Notes: generated by a model not told the origin, from the sequence alone. A DNA stretch of 64,000 bases from Paractinoplanes deccanensis (GCF_016862115.1 NZ_BOMI01000148.1:61208-125207), one strand, 5' to 3'. Shown: positions 16,121 to 25,543, numbered from the stretch's first letter. Numbers and translations: made by a program.

Positions 16121-16951
16121 ATGGTGACCTTCTCGCTGCAGGCGCAGCCCACGACCGCCGCCGACTGGATCGGCCTGGCGCGCACGGCCGAGGATCTCGG
16201 CTTCGACGCGCTCTACGTCGCCGACCATCCGGGCGCCGCCGCGTCACCGTTCGTCGCGCTGGCCGCGGCCGCCGCGGTGACGTCCCGGTTGCGGCTGGGG
16301 TCGTACGTCTCGAACGCGGGCGTGCGGGAGCCGATCCTGCTCGCCTCGGACGTGGCGACCCTCGACGTGGTCTCCGGCGGCCGGGCGATCCTGGGCATCG
16401 GCGCCGGGCACACCCCGTCCGAGTGGGAGGCGGTCGGCAGGACCCGCCCGGACATCAAGGGCCGCGTCGACCGCTGCATCGCCGTCGCCGAGGAGACCGC
16501 GCGGCTGCTCGCCGGCGGCCTGGAGAAGCCGCGCCCGGTGCAGGACAAGGTGCCGCTGCTGTTCGGTGGCGGCAACACCCGGCTGCTGCGCTGGGCCGCC
16601 GCGCACGCCGACCTGATCGGCCTGTCCGGGCTCGGCCGTACGCTGCCCGACGGCCACATGCACGAGACCCGGTGGAGCGTCGCCGAGATCGACGCGCAGG
16701 TGGAGCTCTGCGGCGACAAGCCGAAGGAGGCGCTCGTGCAGCGCTTCGAGATCACCGACGACGCGGGTGCGGGCTATGCCGCGTATGCCAAGGAGACCGG
16801 CGAGACGGAGCGCGACCTGATCGCCGCGCCCTTCGTCCTGATCGGCACCACGGGCGAGATCGCCGCCAAGCTCAGCGAGATCGAGCGGCGATGGGGCATC
16901 ACCCGGTTCGCGGTACGCACGACCGACGCCGCCGAGCTCATCGAGCGCTAG
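16121..16951 (+). CDS. LLM-class F420-dependent oxidoreductase
   Basis: The product is 276 aa from ATG 16121, which follows a GGCGAGGA ribosome site region. TIM-barrel luciferase-like motifs: LGFDALYVADHPGAAASPF, SRLRLGSYVSNAGVREPILL, and GGRAILGIGAGHTPSEW. It matches the TIGR03621-type F420-dependent family of actinobacteria. The substrate is unknown. Its stop overlaps that of the convergent GntR gene by 4 bp. Confidence 0.8.
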   Translation: MVTFSLQAQPTTAADWIGLARTAEDLGFDALYVADHPGAAASPFVALAAAAAVTSRLRLGSYVSNAGVREPILLASDVATLDVVSGGRAILGIGAGHTPSEWEAVGRTRPDIKGRVDRCIAVAEETARLLAGGLEKPRPVQDKVPLLFGGGNTRLLRWAAAHADLIGLSGLGRTLPDGHMHETRWSVAEIDAQVELCGDKPKEALVQRFEITDDAGAGYAAYAKETGETERDLIAAPFVLIGTTGEIAAKLSEIERRWGITRFAVRTTDAAELIER

Positions 16952-17595
16952 TCGAACAGCTCGCGTTCGACGCGGGCGCGGTAGTCGACGTAGATCTGCC
17001 GGTAGCGGTTGAGCGCGCCCTTGCGGTCGCCGGCCTCGAGGAGCTCGAGGATCGCCTCGTGACCCTCGATCCAGGTGCTCCAGAGGTCACTCTCGGCGGT
17101 CATCGCGAGGATGCGCATCGTGCGCGCCACCACGAGGTCCACCATGGATTGCAGCTCGCGGTTGCCGCTGGCGAGGATCACGATGCTGCTGAAGTCGGAG
17201 CCGGCGGCGCCCGCGGCGAGCACGTTGCCGGCGCGCAGCGCCTCGACGAACTCGTGCTGCCGCCGGCGCATCAGGTCGATGTGGGTGATGGTGAGGTTGT
17301 CGACGCCCCACTCGAAGCCCGCGCAGGCGAGCACGCTCATCACGTCGATCAGCTCGAGCGCGTTCTTCTGGGTGACGCGGGTGACGTGGCGGGTGCGGTT
17401 GGGCGCTATGTCGATCAGGCCCTCGACGGAGAGCTGGGCGATGGCCTCGCGCACGGGCGTGATGCTCACGCCGAGGCGCGCGGCCAGCTCCGCGTCCTTA
17501 ATCAGGGTGCCCGGTGACAGCTCGCCCGTGACGATCTCGTTGCGCAGCTGGCGGACGACCGCGGCGGTGCGGGTCGGCGGGACCGCGTATGACAT
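16948..17595 (-). CDS. GntR-family regulator (FadR/FCD subfamily)
   Basis: The product is 215 aa. The N-terminal winged helix contains GTLIKDAELAARLGVSITPV followed by REAIAQLSVEGLI. The remaining 140 residues are all-helical, as in FCD effector domains that bind carboxylic acids through a metal site. It is isolated; its target may be the LLM oxidoreductase, but that is only proximity. Confidence 0.85.
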   Translation of the reverse strand: MSYAVPPTRTAAVVRQLRNEIVTGELSPGTLIKDAELAARLGVSITPVREAIAQLSVEGLIDIAPNRTRHVTRVTQKNALELIDVMSVLACAGFEWGVDNLTITHIDLMRRRQHEFVEALRAGNVLAAGAAGSDFSSIVILASGNRELQSMVDLVVARTMRILAMTAESDLWSTWIEGHEAILELLEAGDRKGALNRYRQIYVDYRARVERELFD

Positions 17596-17671
17596 ACGGG
17601 CAGGGTACTCAGGGTGACAATCGCCCGGGACGCCTACCCACCGAGTTCACCCGTTGTACCCGCCGTGAAGA

Positions 17672-18280
17672 TCAGTTACCGGTCTTGCAGGTGTCGCTGC
17701 CGGTCGGTTCGTCGCCACTGTCGTGGATCTCCGTGGTGGTGCAGAAAGCGGTCAGGCTGATGTTCGCGCTGACCGTCTTGGTCTTCGCGTCGGTAGAGAG
17801 GCTGACCGACTTCAGCAGCACGGCACGGTCCTGGACGTCCTGGAGGCGCACCAGGAACCTGTCGATGTTGGCCTGGGTGCCCTTCGCGGTGAGCGCGATC
17901 GGCATCTCGAAGGCCGTGGTCACGGTCGTCGAGGCTTGCGCGTTGCCCGCGGTGAAGCCACTGACCGCCACGTTCGTCGCCGTTCCGGTGGTCTGAAGCA
18001 TGCGCAGGAAGTCCGGTTCGCCGTAGCTCTCCGGCAGGTTGTCGGCGAGATCGTCCACCGCGGCCTGGTAGGTGCTCTTCTTCTTGTCCTGCGCGGCCAG
18101 CGTGGACACCTCCTTGTTGAGGCGCAGCAGCTGGATGTTGACGTCCTCGGCCTCCGCCTGCACCGAGTCGGCCTCGGAGAGCTTCGGCGAGATCAGCAGC
18201 AGCCAGGAGGCGAGGACGAGCAGGACGATGGCCGCGGCCCCGCCGGCCAGCCAGATCTGGTTCGAGCGCCGGGCGTCCAT
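17672..18280 (-). CDS. pilO: Type IV pilus inner-membrane protein PilO-like
   Basis: The product is 202 aa, and this is the last gene of the pilus operon. There is one N-terminal helix (IWLAGGAAAIVLLVLASWLL), then a coiled coil (about 35-80), then a ferredoxin-like domain. It is assigned from position after PilN and from the topology; PilO sequences diverge. It pairs with PilN to link the motor to the fibre. The C-terminus carries Cys residues in FCTTTEIHDSG and SDTCKTGN, which is unusual. Start overlaps the pilN stop (TGATG). Confidence 0.8.
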   Translation of the reverse strand: MDARRSNQIWLAGGAAAIVLLVLASWLLLISPKLSEADSVQAEAEDVNIQLLRLNKEVSTLAAQDKKKSTYQAAVDDLADNLPESYGEPDFLRMLQTTGTATNVAVSGFTAGNAQASTTVTTAFEMPIALTAKGTQANIDRFLVRLQDVQDRAVLLKSVSLSTDAKTKTVSANISLTAFCTTTEIHDSGDEPTGSDTCKTGN

Positions 18281-18966
18281 CAGTCTCCCGTCCCGCAGGT
18301 GGTGGTGAAGCGGCCGCAGAGGGCCTTGGTGGTGAGGCCGACGGTGAGCGCGAACTCGTACTCCTTGCCGGTCTCGTCGTACGTCACCGTGGTCACGTAC
18401 GGGAGCGTGAGCTGCTCGCGGTCGGCGAGCTTCTCGACGAAGGAGGCGATCTTCTTCTTGTCCGGCCCGCTGCCGTTGACCGAGATGGAGGCGACGGCGG
18501 CGCCGGACGAGGTGAGGGACGCATCGGTGAGGGTGCCGACGACCTCGGAGATCGTGACCCCCGCCGCCGTGGCGTCGGTGCGGATGTAGCCGAGGTCCGT
18601 CGACCAGGGCGTGTCGTCGGCGAGCAGCGACTTCAGCTCGCCCTGCACGCGCGTCTGGTCGTTCATGAGGTCGGTCACCGCGGAGTACTTGCTCTTGTTC
18701 TTCTTCGCCTGAGTGACCATCTCGTTCGCGGTGTCCAGATTCGACTGCGCGGCGTCCAGCTGCTGGCGGGCGTGCAGGTACCACGCCACCAGGACGCCGA
18801 TCACGATGATCACGGCGCCGATCAGCAGGAAGCGCGTCCGGCGCGCGTTGCGGCCGGCCTTGAGCTCGCCGGGCAGCAGGTTCGCGCGGATCGGCAGGAC
18901 CCGCGCGGCCCGCTCGGGCGTCACGGCGGGGTCGATCGGCATCAGGGTCGTCGTCGTCGTCGCCAT
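18280..18966 (-). CDS. pilN: Type IV pilus assembly protein PilN-like
   Basis: The product is 228 aa. The cytoplasmic N-terminus contains RVLPIRANLLPGELKAGR, matching the PilN motif that binds PilM. One helix follows (FLLIGAVIIVIGVLVAWYL), then a coiled coil and a periplasmic-type domain placed outside the membrane. The start overlaps the pilM stop by one base. It works with PilM and PilO in the alignment complex. Confidence 0.85.
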   Translation of the reverse strand: MATTTTTLMPIDPAVTPERAARVLPIRANLLPGELKAGRNARRTRFLLIGAVIIVIGVLVAWYLHARQQLDAAQSNLDTANEMVTQAKKNKSKYSAVTDLMNDQTRVQGELKSLLADDTPWSTDLGYIRTDATAAGVTISEVVGTLTDASLTSSGAAVASISVNGSGPDKKKIASFVEKLADREQLTLPYVTTVTYDETGKEYEFALTVGLTTKALCGRFTTTCGTGD

Positions 18967-19991
18967 CAGGCTGCCGCTCCCAGGGTCAGGCCGATCGACA
19001 CGGCGGCCGACGGCACGAAACTGTCGAAGCCGCGCTCGCGGCCCTTTCGCGTGTCGCGCAGGCGGCTGGCGCTGTCCGCGTACATCACGGTGATCCGCAG
19101 CTGCTCCTGAAGGTGCTCCGCGAGTCCCGGCATGAGCGCGCTGCCGCCGCAGAGCGCGAGCCTGGTGACCTGCTTCTGGCGCTCGCCCGAGGCCAGATAG
19201 GTGAACGAGCTGCGCAGCTCGCTGACGAGCGGGCGGACCGCCTCGATCGCCGCCTCGACGGTCTCCGGCCGGCCGTCGCCGTGCAGGCCGAAGCGGCACT
19301 TGAGCATCTCGGCCTCGCCGGGCGGGACGCCGAGCCGGGTGGCCATGGCGTCGGTGATCTCCTGGCCGCCGCGCGGCACGGTCCGCACGATCAGCGGCTC
19401 GCCGTCGGCGTGCACGATCACGCTGGTCACGTCGTAGCCCACGTCCACGATCGCCTCGACCTGGGTGTCCAGCCGGGAGGCGGCGCGCAGCATCGCGAAC
19501 GAGGCCAGGTCGACCGCCTTGACGTGCAGGCCGGCCTTCTCGACGGCGGCCACCGAGGTCATCACCGCGTCCTTGGGCATGGCGATGAGCAGGCCGCGCA
19601 CGGTCGCGTTGTCGCCCGGCGCCTCCAGCGGATAGAAGTCGAGCAGCGAGCGCTCGACGGCCAGCGGCAGTGCGTCCTTGACCTGGAAGGGCAGCGCCAG
19701 CTTCATCTCCTTGGGCGGCAGGTTCTGCAGGCTCAGCTCGCGGACCACCAGCTGGGGACTGGTCACGCCGATGCTGACGTTCTTGGAGCCGAACTTGCAG
19801 GCCGCCCAGAGCTGCTTGATCGCCGCGGTGACCATCAGCGGGTCCTGCACCACGCCGCCGGCCACGGCGCCGGGCGGCAGCGGCACCTGGCCGAAGTTGG
19901 TCAGCGTGTAGTCGTCCTTGCCGCGGCGGACCTCGACGGCCCGGATGGACGACGAGCCGATGTCCAGCCCGATCGGCGGTGCGCCAGCCAT
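18966..19991 (-). CDS. pilM: Type IV pilus assembly ATPase-fold protein PilM
   Basis: The product is 341 aa. It has an actin-like (FtsA-related) fold: IGLDIGSSSIRAVEVRRGK at the start, VEAIVDVGYDVTSVIVHADG (phosphate 2) in the middle, and RLALCGGSALMPGLAEHL (adenosine site) near residue 290. It recruits PilN at the cytoplasmic face. It lies 30 bp after pilD, and a 19-20 bp tandem duplication occupies that gap and the pilD stop. Confidence 0.92.
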   Translation of the reverse strand: MAGAPPIGLDIGSSSIRAVEVRRGKDDYTLTNFGQVPLPPGAVAGGVVQDPLMVTAAIKQLWAACKFGSKNVSIGVTSPQLVVRELSLQNLPPKEMKLALPFQVKDALPLAVERSLLDFYPLEAPGDNATVRGLLIAMPKDAVMTSVAAVEKAGLHVKAVDLASFAMLRAASRLDTQVEAIVDVGYDVTSVIVHADGEPLIVRTVPRGGQEITDAMATRLGVPPGEAEMLKCRFGLHGDGRPETVEAAIEAVRPLVSELRSSFTYLASGERQKQVTRLALCGGSALMPGLAEHLQEQLRITVMYADSASRLRDTRKGRERGFDSFVPSAAVSIGLTLGAAA

Positions 19992-20001
19992 CGCAGTCCT
20001 T

Positions 20002-20040
20002 TCAGACGGTGGGGTACGAGGTCAGACGGTGGGTACGAGG
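20002..20040. repeat. Short tandem duplication at pilD 3' end
   Basis: Two adjacent copies (20002-20021 and 20022-20040) of a sequence starting TCAGACGGTGGG differ by one G. The second copy encodes the pilD C-terminus and stop. A duplication of the end of pilD is the simplest explanation. Confidence 0.6.
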
Positions 20041-20798
20041 AGCGACGAGTACCAGTCGGCGATCGGCGCGCCCGCGAAGACCGCGAGGAAGGCGCCGGCG
20101 AGCATGTAGGGCCCGAAGGGGATGCGGGACTTGCGGTGCGCCCGGCGCAGGCCCATGAGCGCGGCGCCGACCAGGCCGCCGAGCAGGAACGCGGCGAACG
20201 CCCCGATCACCACCGAGCTCCAGCCGAGCCAGCCGAGGTAGAAGCCGAGCAGCGGGGCGAGCTTCACGTCGCCGCCGCCCATGCCGCTCGGCAGCGCCGC
20301 GAGGATCCAGTAGAGGACGTAGAGCACCGCCGCGGCGATCAGGCCGCGGCCCGCTTGCTGCCAGCTGTGGTGCGCGATCACGGCCGGCGCGATCAGGACC
20401 AGCGCCACCGCGTACGAGGGCAGGACGATCTTGTCGGGGAGGCGCATGACGTCGAGGTCGATCACGGCGAGCGCCACGGCGATCGCCGCGAGGTAGAGGT
20501 AGGCCGGCAGCTCCCAGGTGAGGCCGAACTTGGCGGCCACCGCGACGAACAGGGCGGCGGTGACCGTCTCGACCAGCGGATAGCGGGGGCTGATCGGGGC
20601 CTCGCAGTCGGCGCACCGGCCGCGCAGCATCAGCCAGCCCAGCACGGGGATGTTGTGCCGGTTGCGGACCTCGCTGCCGCAGGCCGGGCAGTGCGAGCGG
20701 GGGTGGATCAGCGACTCGTCGCGCGGCACCCGGTAGATGACCACGTTGAGGAACGAGCCGACGGCCAGGCCGAGGAGGGCCACCACGATCAGCAGCAT
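20022..20798 (-). CDS. pilD: Prepilin peptidase/methyltransferase (PilD)
   Basis: The product is 258 aa. The N-terminal zinc-like motif is present (SHCPACGSEV and RGRCADCEAP, four Cys), as in bifunctional PilD. Catalytic aspartates are seen in DLDVMRLPDKI and GMGGGDVKLAPLLG, and about seven membrane helices are expected. It cleaves the prepilin PilA after the Gly in DEG|FTLIE and methylates the new N-terminus. It sits 44 bp downstream of pilA. Confidence 0.92.
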   Translation of the reverse strand: MLLIVVALLGLAVGSFLNVVIYRVPRDESLIHPRSHCPACGSEVRNRHNIPVLGWLMLRGRCADCEAPISPRYPLVETVTAALFVAVAAKFGLTWELPAYLYLAAIAVALAVIDLDVMRLPDKIVLPSYAVALVLIAPAVIAHHSWQQAGRGLIAAAVLYVLYWILAALPSGMGGGDVKLAPLLGFYLGWLGWSSVVIGAFAAFLLGGLVGAALMGLRRAHRKSRIPFGPYMLAGAFLAVFAGAPIADWYSSLLVPTV

Positions 20799-20842
20799 CG
20801 CAGTCGCCCTCCTCTCTCAGAGCCGGTGGATCGGTCGCCGCG

Positions 20843-21346
20843 TCAGGCGCAGGTCGTCATGTTCTTGCTCGCCAGGACCTTGACCGAGCCGCCGACGGCG
20901 CTGTCGTAGGCGTAGACCTTGCCGCTGCCGTTGGAGTTCGTGGCGCAGACCTTGTAGGTCGCGATCTGGCTGCCGCCGGTGGTGGACGCGGCCCCCGGGA
21001 CGTAGGTCAGGAGGGAGCCGTCCGACAGCGTGACCCAGCCGGCCGGCGCGGTGCTCTGGGCGGTCGTGGAGCCGTCCGAGAGCTGGAAGCTCGCCGACTT
21101 GTTCACGATCGTCGTGATGCTCGGGTACGAGTTGTTGTTGTCGGTGTAGTACTGCTCGATCGTGCTCACCGCACCCCGCACGTCGGACTGCGCCGACTTG
21201 TCCGCCGCGCCCTTGCGGTAGTTCAGGTAGACCGGCACGGCGATCGCGACCAGGATGCCGATGATGACCACGACGACCAGCAGCTCGATGAGCGTGAAGC
21301 CCTCGTCGGCCTTCTTGGTGCGGAGCCGGTTGATGACGTCCTGCAT
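20843..21346 (-). CDS. pilA: Type IV major pilin (PilA-like)
   Basis: The product is 167 aa. The prepilin signal reads ADEGFTLIELLVVVVIIG, with cleavage expected after Gly and Glu at +5. The hydrophobic helix is followed by a soluble pilin head rich in Ser/Thr/Asn with a Cys pair (VCATNSNGS and MTTCA). The ATG at 21346 is preferred because GGAGG lies 9 bp upstream; a start at 21361 would place that site inside the gene. It is probably the structural subunit or an abundant pilin. Confidence 0.9.
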   Translation of the reverse strand: MQDVINRLRTKKADEGFTLIELLVVVVIIGILVAIAVPVYLNYRKGAADKSAQSDVRGAVSTIEQYYTDNNNSYPSITTIVNKSASFQLSDGSTTAQSTAPAGWVTLSDGSLLTYVPGAASTTGGSQIATYKVCATNSNGSGKVYAYDSAVGGSVKVLASKNMTTCA

Positions 21347-21396
21347 TGGGGGTGCCTCCATGGCGATGTGGGGTGGGGAGCGAGGGCGGGGGCCCG

Positions 21397-22629
21397 TTAG
21401 TTCGTCTGGATGTTCTGGTAGATCGTGAACATGGGGAGGTAGAGACAGACCACCATTCCGCCGACCACGGCACCCATCACGAGGACCATGATCGGTTCGA
21501 TCGAGGCGGTCAGGCTCTCGGCGGCGCTGTCGACCTCTCTGTCATAGAAATCGGCAACCTTGTCGAGCATCTGACTGATTTGACCGCTTTCTTCGCCGAC
21601 TTCGATCATCTGCGTGACCATGGCTGGAAAGATCGGATGGTTGCGCAGCGCCGACGACATGGTGTTGCCGTCCCGGACGGCGTTCTGCACGTCCTTCATG
21701 GCGTGGTTGATGACCTCGTTGCCGGTGGTCTCGCCGACCACGGTCAGCGCCTGCATCACCGGCACGCCGACGTTGAGCAGCAGGCCCAGGTTGCGCGAGA
21801 AGCGGCTCATCGCGAGCTTGCGGAACAGCGGCCCGAAGACCGGCAGGCGCACCTTGATCCGGTCGACCCGCAGGCGGAACTCCTCGCTGGCGCGCATCTG
21901 GCGCTTGTACGCGATCGCCCCGCCGAAGCCGGCGGCGAGCACCAGCGGCCCGATCCAGCCCATGTTGTGGCTGGCGGTGACCAGGAACTGGGTGATCGCG
22001 GGCAGTTCGCCGCCGAGGCTGGCGAACATCTTCTCGAAGATCGGCACGATGAAGATGAGCACCGCGGCGATCATGACGAACGTGAACGCGAGCACGATGG
22101 CCGGATAGGTCATCGCGCTCTTGATCTTGCCGCGGAGCGCGGAGTCCTTCTCCAGGCTGTCCGCGATCTGCTCCAGCGCGCGGTCGATCATGCCGCCCGT
22201 CTCGCCGGCCCGGATCATCGCGATCATCAGGCGCGGGAAGACCCGGTCGTGCTTGGCCATCGACGCCGAGAGCGAGGCGCCCGCGGAGACCTCGGTACGC
22301 AGCTCGGCGATCGCCCGCTTCAGCGGCGGCGACGAGGTCTGCTCCTCGAGGATCGCCAGCGACCGCAGCAGCGACATGCCCGAGGCGGTCATCGTGGCGA
22401 ACTGGCGGGCGAAGATGGCCAGGTCCTTGAGCTTGACCCGGCTGCCCAGCCCCGGAATCTTGATCTCCCGGTCGAGGCCCTTGCCCGCCTCGCTCAGCTC
22501 GAGCGGCGTCTCGCCGCGCTGGCGGAGCACGTGCTGGGCGGCGGCCTCGTTGGGCGCCTCGACGGTGCCCCGGCCGCGGTGGCCGGCGGCGTCGATGCTG
22601 CTGTACCGGAAGACCTTGGTGGCCGGCAT
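21397..22629 (-). CDS. pilC: Type IV pilus platform protein PilC
   Basis: The product is 410 aa, with two GspF-type repeats. Repeat 1 holds LAIFARQFATMTASGMSLLR, and repeat 2 holds FSRNLGLLLNVGVPVMQALT. Three membrane segments occur (near 175-200, 225-245, 380-400). It also reads MIEVGEESGQISQMLDKVAD, a typical PilC sequence. It forms the inner-membrane platform driven by PilB and PilT. The spacing to pilT is 4 bp. Confidence 0.93.
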   Translation of the reverse strand: MPATKVFRYSSIDAAGHRGRGTVEAPNEAAAQHVLRQRGETPLELSEAGKGLDREIKIPGLGSRVKLKDLAIFARQFATMTASGMSLLRSLAILEEQTSSPPLKRAIAELRTEVSAGASLSASMAKHDRVFPRLMIAMIRAGETGGMIDRALEQIADSLEKDSALRGKIKSAMTYPAIVLAFTFVMIAAVLIFIVPIFEKMFASLGGELPAITQFLVTASHNMGWIGPLVLAAGFGGAIAYKRQMRASEEFRLRVDRIKVRLPVFGPLFRKLAMSRFSRNLGLLLNVGVPVMQALTVVGETTGNEVINHAMKDVQNAVRDGNTMSSALRNHPIFPAMVTQMIEVGEESGQISQMLDKVADFYDREVDSAAESLTASIEPIMVLVMGAVVGGMVVCLYLPMFTIYQNIQTN

Positions 22630-22633
22630 GTGA

Positions 22634-23779
22634 TCACATCCGTCCCACGAGCCGCTTGAGCTCTTCCTGGGAGTGGCAGAGCTCCAGGGCGGTCGCCATG
22701 GTCACGGTCTGCTCGCGCACCTTCTCGGCCAGGTGCTGGTCGAAGGCGAGCATGCCGTCGCCGGCGCCGGCCTGCATGAACGAGGGGATCTGGTGCGACT
22801 TGCCCTCCCGGATGAGGCTGCGGATCGCCGGGGTCGCGGTCAGGATCTCGGCGACCACCACGCGGCCCTTGTTGTCGGCGCGCGGCGCCAGCGCCTGGGT
22901 GACGACGCCCTGGAGCGAGGCGGCCAGCTGCGCGCGGATCTGCAGCTGCTGGTGCGGGGGGAAGATGTCGATGACGCGGTCGATGGTCTGCGTGGCGCTC
23001 TGCGTGTGCAGGGTCGCGAGCACGAGGTGACCGGTCTCGGCCGCGGTCAGCGCGGTGGCCGTCGTCTCCAGGTCGCGCAGCTCGCCGACGAGGATGATGT
23101 CCGGGTCCTGCCGCAGGGCGTGCTTGAGCGCGCTGGCGAAGTCCTCGGTGTCCGAGCCGACCTCGCGCTGGTTGACCACGCTGCGCTTGTGCGGGTGGAG
23201 GAACTCGATCGGGTCCTCGATGGTGATGATGTGCGCCGACCGGGTGCGGTTGGCCAGGTCGAGGATCGAGGCGAGGGTGGTGGTCTTGCCGGAGCCGGTC
23301 GGGCCGGTCACCAGCACGAGGCCGCGCGGCAGGTGGGCGAAGCGGGCCACCGACTCGGGCATGCCGAGCTCGTCCAGCGGCTTGATCTCGTGCGGGATGG
23401 CCCGGAAGACCGCGCCGCACGAGTTGCGCTGCACGTAGAGGTTGCCGCGGAAGCGGGAGACGCCGGCGATGCTGTGTGCGAAGTCGAGCTCCTGCTTCTC
23501 CTGGAACTGCTGCCACTGCTCGCCCGTGATGGAGGCGCGGGCGAGCAGCGCGGTGTCGGCGGAGTTGAGGTTGCCGTAGCCCTGAAGCGGCCGCAGCGAC
23601 CCGTTGACCCGGATCATCGGCGGCGTGCCGACGGTCAGGTGCAGGTCGGAGCCCCGCGACTCGACCAGGGTGACGAGCATCTGGTTGAGCACGGCCAGAT
23701 CGCCCGGCGCGGGAGCGGCCGGCTCGAGGGGCGCCGCCTGCTGCGGCACCTGCTGGGTCGTGTACATCTGCTGCGGCAT
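22634..23779 (-). CDS. pilT: Type IV pilus retraction ATPase PilT
   Basis: The product is 381 aa. Walker A is VTGPTGSGKTTTLAS, the Asp box includes IITIEDPIEFLH, Walker B is DIILVGELRDLET, and the His box ends LATLHTQSATQTIDR. The PilT-specific AIRSLIREGKSHQ motif distinguishes it from PilB. A Pro/Ala-rich N-terminal extension of about 30 residues precedes the core. It powers pilus retraction, which implies twitching or DNA uptake rather than static pili. Confidence 0.93.
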   Translation of the reverse strand: MPQQMYTTQQVPQQAAPLEPAAPAPGDLAVLNQMLVTLVESRGSDLHLTVGTPPMIRVNGSLRPLQGYGNLNSADTALLARASITGEQWQQFQEKQELDFAHSIAGVSRFRGNLYVQRNSCGAVFRAIPHEIKPLDELGMPESVARFAHLPRGLVLVTGPTGSGKTTTLASILDLANRTRSAHIITIEDPIEFLHPHKRSVVNQREVGSDTEDFASALKHALRQDPDIILVGELRDLETTATALTAAETGHLVLATLHTQSATQTIDRVIDIFPPHQQLQIRAQLAASLQGVVTQALAPRADNKGRVVVAEILTATPAIRSLIREGKSHQIPSFMQAGAGDGMLAFDQHLAEKVREQTVTMATALELCHSQEELKRLVGRM

Positions 23780-23878
23780 CCTTTTCGTTGGGTGGCGCCA
23801 TCTGTATTCGGCACTTCGCCCGGCCGGTTGAGGGGCTGTTTAGGGCTATTCGGGTGAACCGCTCAAAAAACGGCTAAG

Positions 23879-25543
23879 CTAAACCGCCACTCGGGAGACC
23901 TCCCGTACGGAGGTCAGCCCACCGGCCGCCTTGGCCAGCCCGTCCGCGCGCAGCTCGTACATCCCCTGGTAGAGCGCGACCTCGCGGATCTCGTTGGCCG
24001 AGGCCCGCCGGATCGTCAGCGACTCGATCTCCGGCGAGATGGGCATGACCTCGTGTACGGCGATCCGGCCGCGATAGCCCGTGTTCGCGCAGTTGCGGCA
24101 GCCCTTCGGCGTGTAGAGCACCTCCGGCACGGCCAGGTCCTCGAACGGCCAGCGCGCGCCGACGAGCTCCGCCTCGGTCGGCTTGTACGCCTCCTTGCAC
24201 CAGTCGCAGAGCCGGCGCGCGAGCCGCTGGGCCAGCACACAGTCGAGCGACGAGCCGACCAGGAAGGGCTCGATGCCCATCTCGGTCAGACGGGTCACCG
24301 CGCCCGGCGCGTCGTTGGTGTGCAGGGTCGACAGCACCAGGTGACCGGTGAGCGACGCCTCGACGGCGATCTGCGCCGTGGCCGCGTCCCGGATCTCGCC
24401 GATCAGCACCACGTCGGGGTCGGACCGCAGGATCGCCGGCAGCACGGCCGCGAAGGTCAGGCCGGCCTTCGCGTTGACCTGCACCTGGTTGACCCCGCGC
24501 AGGCGGTACTCGACCGGGTCCTCGACCGTGATCACGTTGACCTCGGGCTTGCTGATCCGGCCCAGCGTGGCGTACAGCGTCGTCGATTTGCCGGACCCGG
24601 TCGGGCCGGTGACCAGGACCATGCCGTGCGGCTTGGAGAACGACGCGGCGAAGCGGTCGAGGTTGTGCCGGGTGAAGCCCAGCTTGTTCATGTCGAGGTC
24701 GATGCCGCCGGTGTCGAGCACCCGCAGGACGATCTTCTCGCCCCAGACCGTGGGCAGCGTCGCGGTCCGCAGGTCGACCGTGCGGTCGCGGATCAGCACG
24801 GTGATGCGGCCGTTCTGCGGCACGCGCTTCTCGGTGATGTCGACGCCCGACATGATCTTGATGCGGGAGGTGAGCGCCGCCATCACGCCGCGCGGCACCA
24901 CGTCGACCTCGTGCAGCACCCCGTCGATGCGGTAGCGCACCCGCATGTCGTCCTCGGTCGGCTCGAGGTGCAGGTCGGAGGCGCGGTTCATGACGGCCTG
25001 CTCGATCAGGCTGTTGACGTACCGCACGATCGGGGCGTCGTCCGCGCTGGTGGCCTGCGCGGCCATCGCGGACGGGTCCTCCTCCTCGTCGGCCAGCTCG
25101 CCGAGGTCGCTGGCCTCGCGCTGGAGCCGCTCGATGATCCGGCGGACCTCGCTGCGGGCGACCACGACCGGGCGCACGGTCATGCCGGTCGCGGCGCGGA
25201 CGTCGTCGAGCGCGACCACGTCGCCGGGGTCGGTGACGCCGACGACCAGCTCGCCGCCGGACATCGACAGGCCCAGCACGCGGTGGCGCAGCACGACCGG
25301 CAGCGGGATGCGCTTGAGGGCGGCCGGCTCGGGGGTGAAGCTGACCAGGTCGACCGTGTTGATGCCGAACGCCTGGGCGGCGGCCTCGGTGAGCTGCTCC
25401 TCGGTGACGACGTTGTCGTTGATCAGGACGGCGCGGACCGACCGGCCGCTGCGCTGGGCCTCCTCGGCGGCCGCGTCGACGGCGCGCGGATCGATCCCGA
25501 TCTGCTTGAGCGCGTCCAGCAGCGGGCGGAAGGTCTGGTCCAT
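23879..25543 (-). CDS. pilB: Type IV pilus extension ATPase PilB
   Basis: The product is 554 aa. Residues 1-140 form a GspE-N/MshEN-like domain (RSGRSVRAVLINDNVVTEEQ), a fold that binds c-di-GMP in other bacteria. The ATPase core has VTGPTGSGKSTTLYATLG, VEDPVEYRL, and DVVLIGEIRDAATAQ. The tetra-Cys zinc motif appears as LCDWCKEAY and GCRNCANTGYRGR. The ATG at 25543 follows an AAAGGA site. It is the first gene of the pilus operon. Confidence 0.93.
   Translation of the reverse strand: MDQTFRPLLDALKQIGIDPRAVDAAAEEAQRSGRSVRAVLINDNVVTEEQLTEAAAQAFGINTVDLVSFTPEPAALKRIPLPVVLRHRVLGLSMSGGELVVGVTDPGDVVALDDVRAATGMTVRPVVVARSEVRRIIERLQREASDLGELADEEEDPSAMAAQATSADDAPIVRYVNSLIEQAVMNRASDLHLEPTEDDMRVRYRIDGVLHEVDVVPRGVMAALTSRIKIMSGVDITEKRVPQNGRITVLIRDRTVDLRTATLPTVWGEKIVLRVLDTGGIDLDMNKLGFTRHNLDRFAASFSKPHGMVLVTGPTGSGKSTTLYATLGRISKPEVNVITVEDPVEYRLRGVNQVQVNAKAGLTFAAVLPAILRSDPDVVLIGEIRDAATAQIAVEASLTGHLVLSTLHTNDAPGAVTRLTEMGIEPFLVGSSLDCVLAQRLARRLCDWCKEAYKPTEAELVGARWPFEDLAVPEVLYTPKGCRNCANTGYRGRIAVHEVMPISPEIESLTIRRASANEIREVALYQGMYELRADGLAKAAGGLTSVREVSRVAV

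Noticed and set aside
23780..23878. Possible c-di-GMP riboswitch or promoter between pilB and pilT
   Set aside because: The 99-bp gap has a short A-rich stretch but no GEMM-like conserved core that I could identify.
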